From Propionibacteriaceae bacterium (GTDB taxonomy: Bacteria; Actinomycetota; Actinomycetes; Propionibacteriales; Propionibacteriaceae): a stretch of 5,883 nt of DNA. Shown one piece after another: positions 1-5,850 of this stretch (its first letter is position 1; each line of letters begins with the position of its first letter). Location of the stretch: NCBI GenBank assembly GCA_024636075.1, contig JAGXHS010000055.1, forward strand, positions 1-5,883. The letters are read 5' to 3'. A program made the position numbers and the translations under genes. The notes beneath the pieces were generated by a model. The model had not been told where the DNA came from, did no database searches, and saw only the letters and a program-made list of their open reading frames with translations.

Positions 1-74
1 GCCCTGCGCTCACTCATCGAAAGCTCCATGCCTCAACGTCGCGAGACAACGACCGCCGCCCCGGCAGACACCCC

Positions 75-122
75 GCTACGCGGGCACAATCAAATGATTC
101 TTCGATAGCAGCTACGCGGGCA
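75..122. repeat. 12-bp direct repeat GCTACGCGGGCA, two copies
   Basis: GCTACGCGGGCA occurs exactly at 75-86 and again at 111-122, 36 bp apart from start to start. The match does not extend on either side. The first copy is followed by CAATCAAATGAT and the second by TCTTTGATGAG, so an inverted ATCAAA/TTTGAT pair sits just downstream of the two copies. The repeat lies 25-60 bp upstream of the proposed -35 box, where an activator or a divergent promoter could act. Its function is unknown and it may be chance. Confidence 0.55.
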
Positions 123-146
123 TCTTTGATGAGTCAACGCGGCTTG

Positions 147-176
147 TTGACAACCGGGAGGAAGACGATGCATGAT
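147..176 (+). promoter_or_regulatory. Probable sigma70-type promoter of the rbs operon
   Basis: A perfect TTGACA (147-152) is followed after 18 nt by CATGAT (171-176), which matches TATAAT at four of six positions including the important A2 and T6. The transcription start would fall near 183, inside the operator pair, which is a usual arrangement for steric repression by a LacI-family protein. The boxes are read directly from the sequence; promoter activity is inferred. The spacing is 1 nt longer than ideal. Confidence 0.5.
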
Positions 177-203
177 GTAAACGTTTCCATGGAAACGTAT
201 CCA
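176..203. promoter_or_regulatory. Two abutting LacI-family operators (likely RbsR sites)
   Basis: Two 14-bp near-palindromes lie end to end: TGTAAACGTTTCCA (176-189) and TGGAAACGTATCCA (190-203). Each is centred on CG and each matches its own reverse complement at six of seven base pairs, following the TGgAAACGTttCCA pattern. Their inner parts combine into a perfect 18-bp palindrome, ACGTTTCCATGGAAACGT (181-198). An AAACGTTT-type core with central CG is typical of LacI-family operators, including the E. coli RbsR site. The pair overlaps the expected transcription start and ends 22 nt before the rbsR start codon, so autoregulation of the whole operon by RbsR is the simplest reading. Confidence 0.75.
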
Positions 204-225
204 CCCTTCAGGCAATGGGGCACTG

Positions 226-1239
226 ATGGCATCTCGGGTCACCATCAAAGACGTCGCGGCACTCGCCGGCGTCTCGCTGGCGACCACGTCGCGCGCTCTC
301 GCCGGCAAGTCGAATGCCTCCCCCAAAGCTCGTGAGAAGGTTCTCGCAGCCGCATCGGAGCTGAACTACACCCCCAACATCATGGCCCGATCATTGCGGA
401 GCGCGAAGACACACGCGATCGGATTGCTGGTCTCCGACATTCGCAACCCCCACTTCGCGTCGCTGGCGCATTGCATCCAGACGACCTTGCTCACCGAGTT
501 GGGCTACTCGACGATCCTCGGAAACGCCTCTGAGGATGCGCGTCTTCAGGACTTGTTCCTGGACCACGTGTCCCAGCAGCGGATCGATGGGCTGATCATC
601 GCTCCTCAACACGGGCGCTCAGAGGCTCTTGAAGCCCTGGTGAGTCGGGGATTGCCGACCGTGTTCGTGGATCGCATCGCGGCAGGATTCGACGTGCCTT
701 ACGTCTGCTCCGACTCCCGGCCCGGCGTCGAAGGAGCCCTGGACCATCTGCAGGCACTTGGGCACCGCACCGTGGGCTTCGTGGCGGGCCCACAGGAGAC
801 GTCGACCGGATCTGAGCGCGTCGAGTGTTTCCGCCAGGGAGCCCCCCACCGTTTTGGCGCCGGGGCCCATCTGGAGACGAGCTCCGCGGACCGCCGCACC
901 GGCGTGCCTGCAACCGAGCGCCTGCTGAGTCTCGGATGCACTGCCATCGTCTACGGCTACTCACCCCACGTGGTCGGTGGGCTGGATGTGATCGAGCGCC
1001 ACGGTCTGCGGATTCCGGACGACGTAAGCCTGATCGCCTTTGACGATCAGCCGACATTTCGCTTCTTCCGGCCGCGGCTGACCGTCATCCGACAGGACGT
1101 TGATGCAATGGGTCGCGCCGCCGTCCGACTCCTGCAAGAGACCATGGCCGGCCACTCCACCCAGTCATTGCGCCTCACCACCGAGGTGATCGTGCGCGAA
1201 TCAACTGCAGCACCCATCAGGAAAGGCGGTCGTGCATGA
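226..1239 (+). CDS. rbsR: LacI-family transcriptional regulator, probable ribose operon repressor RbsR
   Basis: This 337-residue protein has the standard LacI/GalR layout. An N-terminal helix-turn-helix (residues 5-27, VTIKDVAALAGVS then the recognition helix with TTSRAL) is followed by the hinge helix (N51 to L57, MARSL) and a periplasmic-binding-protein-like effector domain starting at IGLLV (65-69). Typical effector-domain landmarks are RIDGLII (119-125), VDR (148-150), GHR (179-181), IPDDVSLIAFDD (263-274) and the C-terminal RLL (301-303). One landmark is missing: the usual ND motif of NDxxAxG reads YS in GYSPHVVGG (244-252), so effector contact may differ. The ATG at 226 gives the normal family N-terminus; its ribosome site is weak (GGGG at 217-220). 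It is first in the operon, downstream of two LacI-type operators, and overlaps rbsA by ATGA. The ribose assignment rests mainly on context. Confidence 0.88.
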   Translation: MASRVTIKDVAALAGVSLATTSRALAGKSNASPKAREKVLAAASELNYTPNIMARSLRSAKTHAIGLLVSDIRNPHFASLAHCIQTTLLTELGYSTILGNASEDARLQDLFLDHVSQQRIDGLIIAPQHGRSEALEALVSRGLPTVFVDRIAAGFDVPYVCSDSRPGVEGALDHLQALGHRTVGFVAGPQETSTGSERVECFRQGAPHRFGAGAHLETSSADRRTGVPATERLLSLGCTAIVYGYSPHVVGGLDVIERHGLRIPDDVSLIAFDDQPTFRFFRPRLTVIRQDVDAMGRAAVRLLQETMAGHSTQSLRLTTEVIVRESTAAPIRKGGRA

Positions 1240-2738
1240 CCACTGTCGCACTTGAGAACGTGTCCAAGTCGTTCGGTCCAGTCAAGGTGATCGAAGACGT
1301 CAGTTTCACTGTCGAGCCAGGCACAGTCCATGTGCTGTTGGGCGAGAACGGGGCAGGCAAATCGACCTTGATCAAGATGATCGCCGGCATTCACCAGCCC
1401 GACACCGGTCGGGTGTTGCTCAACGGAGAACCAGTCACGCTCACCGATCCGCGGGCGGCGGAGCGCCATGGGATCGCGACCATCCACCAAGAGCTCAACC
1501 TGGTGCCGTCCCTCAGCGTCGCAGAAAATGTCCTCCTCGGGCGACTCCCCACCAAGCGCGGCTTGATCGACAGCAGGGCGATGCGCCAACAGGCTCAGAA
1601 GGCCCTCGACCGCATCGGCTTGAAGGTCCGCCTTGACCGACGGGTCGGCGAGCTGGGCATCGCTCAACAACAGCTGATCGAGATCGCGAAAGCGCTGTCG
1701 ATCGACGCCAGCGTGCTCATTCTGGACGAACCGACAGCCGCCCTCTCCAGCACCGAAACTGATCAACTGTTCGAGATCATGGAAACGCTGAAGGAGCGTG
1801 GCGTCGCGATGATCTTCATCAGCCACCACCTCGACGAACTACCGCGCATCGGCGACAACGTCAGCGTTCTCCGCGACGGTAAGTGTGTGGCGGTTGTTCC
1901 GGCGTCCACTGAAGAAGCCGAACTGGTGCGACTGATGGTCGGCCGCTCGATCGAGGACCAGTTTCCGCGTCGTCGCGGGACACTTGGGGAGACGCTGCTC
2001 GAGGTTTCTGACCTGAATTCGGCGGGCACTTTGAGCAACATCAGCTTCTCGGTCCGCGCAGGTGAGGTTCTCGGTATCGCAGGGCTCGTGGGCGCGGGGC
2101 GCAGCGAGGTGCTCCGCGCGATCGCGGGAGCGGACAGCTACGACAGCGGAACTGTCATCGTCGACGGCACGAAGGTGCCACCCGGCCGGATTCCCAGGGC
2201 CATTGCTGCAGGACTTGGTCTGGTGCCCGAAGATCGAAAGGCGCAGGGGCTGGTCCTCGGTGCAACAGTCGCCGAGAACATCGGCCTGGCAACCCTTTTC
2301 AGGAGAGCTCGAGCCGGGCTCGCCGATCTACGTGGTCAGCGCGAGTCGGCGCAGCGGATCTCGGAGCAACTCCGCATCCAGATGCACTCCGTCGACCAGC
2401 AGGTAAAGAACCTGTCCGGCGGCAATCAACAAAAGGTCGTCTTCGGGCGGTGGTCGCTCGCAAACTCGAGGGTGATGCTCCTTGATGAGCCCACCCGCGG
2501 TGTGGATGTGGGAGCGAAGGTCGAGATCTACCAACTGATCAACGAAGTGACCGAGAACGGTGGCGCCGTGGTGATGGTGTCCAGCGAACTGCCGGAGGTT
2601 CTGGCCATGTCAGACCGCATTGCCGTGATGAGCGGCGGACAGATCACCGGCGAGCTCGATGCAAGCACAGCAACACAGGATTCCGTGATGACCCTTGCGG
2701 TCAAGAACGTTGACGACACATCTGAGGAGACCGCATGA
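1236..2738 (+). CDS. rbsA: Ribose ABC transporter, double-domain ATP-binding protein RbsA
   Basis: This cytoplasmic ATPase drives ribose import. Its 500 residues form two fused nucleotide-binding domains, the usual size and plan of the sugar CUT2 (RbsA/MglA/AraG) class. Domain 1 has Walker A GENGAGKST (36-44), Q-loop HQELNLVP (84-91), an atypical signature LGIAQQQLIEIAKAL (140-154), Walker B LILDEPTAAL (161-170) and H-loop H197. Domain 2 has a degenerate Walker A GLVGAGRSE (283-291) with R289 in place of lysine, a canonical signature LSGGNQQKV (393-401), Walker B LLDEPT (415-420) and serine where the H-loop histidine should be (SSELPE). This asymmetry is normal for the class and suggests that only one composite site hydrolyses ATP efficiently. 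The start overlaps the rbsR stop as ATGA, with AGGAAAGG at 1219-1226 as ribosome site. It partners RbsC and RbsB. Confidence 0.95.
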   Translation: MTTVALENVSKSFGPVKVIEDVSFTVEPGTVHVLLGENGAGKSTLIKMIAGIHQPDTGRVLLNGEPVTLTDPRAAERHGIATIHQELNLVPSLSVAENVLLGRLPTKRGLIDSRAMRQQAQKALDRIGLKVRLDRRVGELGIAQQQLIEIAKALSIDASVLILDEPTAALSSTETDQLFEIMETLKERGVAMIFISHHLDELPRIGDNVSVLRDGKCVAVVPASTEEAELVRLMVGRSIEDQFPRRRGTLGETLLEVSDLNSAGTLSNISFSVRAGEVLGIAGLVGAGRSEVLRAIAGADSYDSGTVIVDGTKVPPGRIPRAIAAGLGLVPEDRKAQGLVLGATVAENIGLATLFRRARAGLADLRGQRESAQRISEQLRIQMHSVDQQVKNLSGGNQQKVVFGRWSLANSRVMLLDEPTRGVDVGAKVEIYQLINEVTENGGAVVMVSSELPEVLAMSDRIAVMSGGQITGELDASTATQDSVMTLAVKNVDDTSEETA

Positions 2739-3715
2739 GCAGCACAACCGCCTCGACCACAGGGACGACATCCACGTGGGACAAGGTCAAACACTTTCTG
2801 GCCAGCAATGGGGCTCTGGTCGGATTGGTCGGCCTGTGCATCTTGTTGTTCATCGCCACACCAGTCTTTCTCACCGGACCCAACCTGCTGAACGTCGGGA
2901 TCCAGGCGGCGACCGTGGCGATCATGGCTTTCGGCATGACCTTCGTCATCGTGGCCGCAGGAATCGACCTGTCCGTCGGATCCATGGCCGCGTTGGCCGG
3001 AATGGTGTCGGCCTACACCTTCGCCACCAGTGGCTGGCCTGGTCCCATTGCCCTGATCGCCGGCCTGCTGGCGGGGGGGCTGATCGGAGCAGTGAACGGC
3101 TTCGCGAATGCCTATTTCAGATTGCCCAGCTTCATCGCCACGCTGGCGATGCTGTCCATCGCCCGTGGACTGACATTGGTCATTTCACAAGGCTTGCCAT
3201 TGAGCACGCCGGAATCGGTCAACTTCCTGGGCAGCTCACTCGGACCGGTGCCAATGCCGATCGTGGTGATGATCCTCGCCGGGGCGGCTGCGGCATTCAT
3301 CCTGCGATACACCGCGATTGGACGGTCCATGTATGCGATCGGCGGAAACATGGAGGCCGCCCGATTGGCCGGCATCCCGGTGAAGAAGATTCAGGTGACC
3401 GTCTTTGCTCTGAGCGGGTTGTTCTCGGCGCTCGCCGGCATGGTCCTTGCAGGACGCCTCAACACGGCATCCCCACAGGCAGCCACCGGGTATGAGCTGG
3501 ACGCCATCGCTGCGGTGGTGATCGGCGGCGCCTCGTTGGCCGGTGGTGTCGGCAAGATCACCGGCACCGTGGTCGGGGCCTTGCTGCTGGCGGTCATCCG
3601 GAACGGACTCAACATTCTCAATGTCTCCTCCTTCTGGCAGCAGGTGGTCATCGGCGTGGTGATCGCGGTCGCAGTGGGGATGGACGTCATGCGCCGAAAT
3701 GAGGCATCCCACTGA
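2735..3715 (+). CDS. rbsC: Ribose ABC transporter, permease RbsC
   Basis: This polytopic inner-membrane protein forms the ribose channel, presumably as a homodimer as known for CUT2 permeases. Its 326 residues match the family length. A hydrophilic Ser/Thr-rich N-terminus (1-20) precedes about eight to ten hydrophobic segments, the clearest around 27-46, 55-75, 103-122, 131-150, 173-190, 221-240, 255-285 and 302-316. Diagnostic motifs are AGIDLSVGS (75-83), PSFIATLAML (131-140), the cytoplasmic ATPase-coupling loop AIGRSMYAIGGNMEAARLAGI (within 194-214) and the glycine-rich AAVVIGGASLAGGVGKITGT (259-278). The ATG overlaps the rbsA stop (ATGA), with a good ribosome site GAGGAG (2724-2729) 5 nt upstream. 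A run of seven G (3073-3079) lies within codons for Ala-Gly-Gly; the frame is intact. Confidence 0.95.
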   Translation: MSSTTASTTGTTSTWDKVKHFLASNGALVGLVGLCILLFIATPVFLTGPNLLNVGIQAATVAIMAFGMTFVIVAAGIDLSVGSMAALAGMVSAYTFATSGWPGPIALIAGLLAGGLIGAVNGFANAYFRLPSFIATLAMLSIARGLTLVISQGLPLSTPESVNFLGSSLGPVPMPIVVMILAGAAAAFILRYTAIGRSMYAIGGNMEAARLAGIPVKKIQVTVFALSGLFSALAGMVLAGRLNTASPQAATGYELDAIAAVVIGGASLAGGVGKITGTVVGALLLAVIRNGLNILNVSSFWQQVVIGVVIAVAVGMDVMRRNEASH

Positions 3716-3830
3716 CATCCCAAGGCGCGCATCCGTCCACACGGCGGTCCCAGACCGCACCCGCCTCCCACGAAATCATGCCGGCTCAGCCGGCGAATCA
3801 ACCAGACAGATCCACATGAAAGGCATCATC
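3716..3830 (+). promoter_or_regulatory. rbsC-rbsB intercistronic region with two small hairpins
   Basis: This 115-nt gap is the only one of size inside an otherwise overlapping operon. It holds two perfect inverted repeats of identical geometry: GCGGTC-CCA-GACCGC (3744-3758) and GCCGGC-TCA-GCCGGC (3780-3794), each a 6-bp stem with a 3-nt loop. Neither is followed by a T run, so they do not look like intrinsic terminators. In other sugar ABC operons, RNA structures beside the binding-protein gene change the stability of mRNA segments so that the binding protein is made in excess; the same role is inferred here. I see no convincing internal promoter, though a weak one cannot be excluded. Confidence 0.5.
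3820..3823 (+). promoter_or_regulatory. Ribosome binding site that favours the GTG 3831 start of rbsB
   Basis: AAGG (within GAAAGG, 3818-3823) lies 7 nt before the GTG at 3831. The in-frame ATG at 3816 has no purine-rich site at a suitable distance upstream. Starting at 3831 gives a compact MKSLITRR signal-peptide N-region, while 3816 would only add MKGII. A still earlier in-frame ATG at 3699 lies inside rbsC and would add a long non-signal tail. Confidence 0.6.
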
Positions 3831-4802
3831 GTGAAATCACTCATCACTCGACGCGCACTCGCCACCATCGCAGCCGTCGGACTCTTCGCCACAGCCCTGG
3901 CCGGCTGCAACCGTGACGGCGGCGCCAGCGGTTCAGACTCCACAGCGGATTCGAAAGCCACCGGCGCCAAGGTCGTGCTGGCCGTCTCGACCATGAACAA
4001 CCCGTTCTTCGTGACCCTCCGCGACGGTGCGGTTGCGGAGGCCGAGGCCAAGGGCATCAGCCTCGACGTCTCCGATGCCCAGAACGACGCCTCGACCCAA
4101 AGCAACCAACTGGCCAATGCCCAAGCGATTGGAGCGAAGGCTGTCATCGTCAATCCGGTTGACTCCGATGCGGTGGTGCCAGCTGTGCAGCGGCTGGTGT
4201 CGGCCAGCATCCCCATCATTGCCGTCGACCGCGGTGTCACGGGTGTAGAGGTCGCCTCATTCATCTCGTCGGACAATGTCGCGGGAGGGCGGCAGGCGGC
4301 AGAGGCACTCGCCAAGGCCATGGGCGAGAAGGGCAAAGTGCTGATACTCCAAGGCGTTCCCGGCACATCGGCATCCCGTGAGCGTGGCCAAGGATTCGCC
4401 GAGGGAATCAAGGCGTTCAGCGACATTCAGGTCGTCGGCCAGCAGACAGCAAACTTCGACCGCACCCAGGGACTCAACGTGACCAGCAACCTGATGCAGG
4501 CGCACCCGGATGTCACGGGAATCTTCGCCGAGAACGACGAGATGGCGCTGGGCGCGATCCAGGCATTGGGGGCAAAAGCCGGCAAGGACGTAATGGTGTT
4601 CGGCTTCGATGGAACTCCCGATGCAATGGAGGCGATCCAGGACGGCCGCATGGTGGGCAGCATCGCCCAGGAGCCCGCGGAACTGGGCAAGCTCGCCGTC
4701 GACCAAGCCGTGAATGCCATCAATGGTGACCCGGTCGACGAGACCGTTCCCGTGCCGGTGACCACCGTCACCAAGGACAACGTGGCCGAGTTCCTCCAGT
4801 GA
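3831..4802 (+). CDS. rbsB: D-ribose-binding lipoprotein RbsB (ABC transporter substrate-binding protein)
   Basis: This extracytoplasmic receptor captures ribose and docks on RbsC. From the GTG at 3831 it is 323 residues. It begins with a lipoprotein signal: N-region MKSLITRR, hydrophobic core 9-23 and lipobox LAGC with the lipidated cysteine at C26, then a Gly/Ser/Asp-rich linker (29-45). The mature domain aligns clearly with E. coli RbsB, and every ribose-contacting residue known there is kept: N57, F59, F60 (STMNNPFF), N108, D133, R134, S147, R185, F209, N235, D260 and Q280, matching E. coli N13, F15, F16, N64, D89, R90, S103, R141, F164, N190, D215 and Q235. This makes ribose specificity very likely. 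Lipid anchoring fits a Gram-positive cell. The stop overlaps the rbsK start (GTGA). Confidence 0.94.
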   Translation: MKSLITRRALATIAAVGLFATALAGCNRDGGASGSDSTADSKATGAKVVLAVSTMNNPFFVTLRDGAVAEAEAKGISLDVSDAQNDASTQSNQLANAQAIGAKAVIVNPVDSDAVVPAVQRLVSASIPIIAVDRGVTGVEVASFISSDNVAGGRQAAEALAKAMGEKGKVLILQGVPGTSASRERGQGFAEGIKAFSDIQVVGQQTANFDRTQGLNVTSNLMQAHPDVTGIFAENDEMALGAIQALGAKAGKDVMVFGFDGTPDAMEAIQDGRMVGSIAQEPAELGKLAVDQAVNAINGDPVDETVPVPVTTVTKDNVAEFLQ

Positions 4803-5695
4803 GTGTCGTCGTCGTTGGATCCATCAACGCGGATCTGAACCTGCGGGTGAGCCGGCTGCCCCGCCCGGGAGAGACTCTTCTGGGCAAAGGCGGCTCGCCC
4901 ACACCCGGCGGCAAGGGAGCCAATCAGGCCCTTGCCGCCCGGCTCGCAGGCGCTGAGACGTCCATGATCGGAGCAGTCGGAACGGACGCGCTGGCTGATG
5001 CGAGCCTGGAACTGCTTCGACAGGCGGGCGTGGATCTGTCCGCTGTCGAGGTGGTCGAGGGTCCAACCGGGCTGGCCGTGGTCAGCGTGGACGACCAGGC
5101 GGAGAACGCCATCATCATCGTGGCTGGGGCCAACGCGGCAGTCACCCCAGAGCTCGTGGAGAAGCATGCAGCAGTGATCTCGGGTGCAGACGTCGTCGTG
5201 GTGCAGGGTGAATTGCCAGCCGAATCGGTGGCTGCCGTTGCTCGGCTCGTCCAGTCGCGATTGCTCGTCAACCTGGCTCCGGTGATCGACCTGCCGGCCG
5301 AGGTGCTGCAGGCTGCCGACCCGTTGGTCGTCAACGAACACGAAGCGGCCGGGGCACTCGACATCCTCGGCGTCCACTCCGGCGACACCGATGAATCCTC
5401 GATGCTGCAGTCGTTGCTCGATGCCGGCGTCGCATCGGTGGTTCTGACCGTCGGTGCGCGCGGCGCCCTGATCGGGACCCCCGACGGGATCGTCCACGTG
5501 CCCTCTCCGCGAGTGACCGCAGTGGACACGGTGGGGGCCGGGGATGGCTTCGTGGGGGCGTTGGCGGCTCGACTCGCTGAACAGCAAGGTGTGGTCGAAG
5601 CAGCGCGCCATGCAGTCAGATTCGCTGCCGCATCGGTGCAACACTCCGGTGCGCAGCCCTCCTATCCTCAACCGGGCGACGCCCTACCGGAGTGA
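4799..5695 (+). CDS. rbsK: Ribokinase RbsK
   Basis: This cytoplasmic PfkB-family kinase converts ribose plus ATP to ribose-5-phosphate, feeding the pentose phosphate pathway. It has 298 residues, close to the usual length. Sugar-binding motifs are GSINAD (7-12) and the PfkB signature PGGKGANQA (36-44). The phosphate-binding region includes NEHEA (179-183) and TVGARG (217-222). The second PfkB signature DTVGAGDGF (243-251) carries the anion-hole glycines and the predicted catalytic base D249. The C-terminal GAQPSYP (284-290) also resembles the E. coli enzyme. Translation starts at GTG overlapping the rbsB stop by 4 nt; no good ribosome site is near (only GAG at 4788-4790; AAGGA at 4773-4777 is too far), so coupling to rbsB translation is likely. 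Confidence 0.95.
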   Translation: MSVVVVGSINADLNLRVSRLPRPGETLLGKGGSPTPGGKGANQALAARLAGAETSMIGAVGTDALADASLELLRQAGVDLSAVEVVEGPTGLAVVSVDDQAENAIIIVAGANAAVTPELVEKHAAVISGADVVVVQGELPAESVAAVARLVQSRLLVNLAPVIDLPAEVLQAADPLVVNEHEAAGALDILGVHSGDTDESSMLQSLLDAGVASVVLTVGARGALIGTPDGIVHVPSPRVTAVDTVGAGDGFVGALAARLAEQQGVVEAARHAVRFAAASVQHSGAQPSYPQPGDALPE

Positions 5696-5698
5696 ACA

Positions 5699-5850
5699 AT
5701 GAAGAAGAATGGCATCCTGAATCCAGCACTGGCGGCCGGCCTGGCGCGCCTGGGTCATCTGGATACTGTGTTGATCGCCGATTGTGGCACACCCATTCCT
5801 CGGGGTGTGCCATTGGTGGATCTGTCGCTGGTGTTCGGAGTCCCCAGGTT
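5699..5850 (+). CDS. rbsD: D-ribose pyranase RbsD, 5' part only
   Basis: RbsD interconverts the beta-pyranose and furanose forms of ribose, giving RbsK its furanose substrate. About 50 codons are present. The start MKKNGILNPALAAGLARLGH matches the E. coli protein (MKKGTVLN...ISRLGH), with catalytic H20 (GHLDT, 19-23) and substrate-binding D28 (ADCGTPIP, 27-34) in place, followed by VDLSLVFGVPR (40-50). The usual length is about 130-140 residues, so nearly two thirds is missing because the sequence runs into library adapter at 5851, not because of a mutation. The ATG lies 3 nt after the rbsK stop, with GGAG (5689-5692) as ribosome site, so it belongs to the same transcript. Confidence 0.92.
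5785..5812 (+). repeat. 10-bp inverted repeat inside rbsD
   Basis: TGGCACACCC (5785-5794) and GGGTGTGCCA (5803-5812) are exact reverse complements separated by the 8-nt loop ATTCCTCG. The structure covers rbsD codons 29-38, whose protein sequence follows the family consensus, so it is genuine coding DNA. No T run follows. It could fold in the mRNA about 90 nt into rbsD; any role is speculative. Confidence 0.6.

Larger units (their letters stand above)
1..225. other. Upstream non-coding region of the rbs operon
   Basis: No convincing gene lies here. Several short reading frames are open from the left edge, for example +1 frame to a TAG at 106-108, but none resembles a known protein and their composition is low in information. 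The stretch contains a 12-bp direct repeat (75-86 and 111-122), a short inverted pair ATCAAA/TTTGAT (89-94 and 125-130), the promoter and operators described separately, and a strong Shine-Dalgarno-like GGAGG (157-161) that is not placed for the rbsR start. The left edge may cut a divergent minus-strand gene just after its start codon. Confidence 0.6.

Noticed and set aside
825..900. Possible compensating frameshifts in rbsR around the C6 run (844-849)
   Set aside because: The local protein sequence is poorly conserved, but the other two frames do not give a better LacI-family match, the segment is only about two residues shorter than in E. coli RbsR, and the frame is open on both sides.
1047..1829. 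Minus-strand open frame of 260 codons
   Set aside because: It is antisense to the end of rbsR and the first half of rbsA; no family resemblance or ribosome site, so a codon-bias shadow.
3073..3079. G7 tract in rbsC as a phase-variation switch
   Set aside because: Seven G in Ala-Gly-Gly codons is expected now and then in high-G+C DNA, and the gene is in frame; nothing else suggests phase variation.
3744..3794. Intrinsic terminator between rbsC and rbsB
   Set aside because: The stems are only 6 bp and no T run follows either one. rbsB belongs functionally with the upstream genes.
4427..5671. Long minus-strand open frame (414 codons)
   Set aside because: It lies antisense to rbsB and rbsK, which have full family motifs. 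Long antisense frames are common in high-G+C DNA, and the translation shows no recognisable domain.
1..5850. Novel defence, mobile or biosynthetic system
   Set aside because: Every gene is a well-characterised member of the ribose uptake operon, with complete motifs and tight spacing; nothing is left over that would need a new system.
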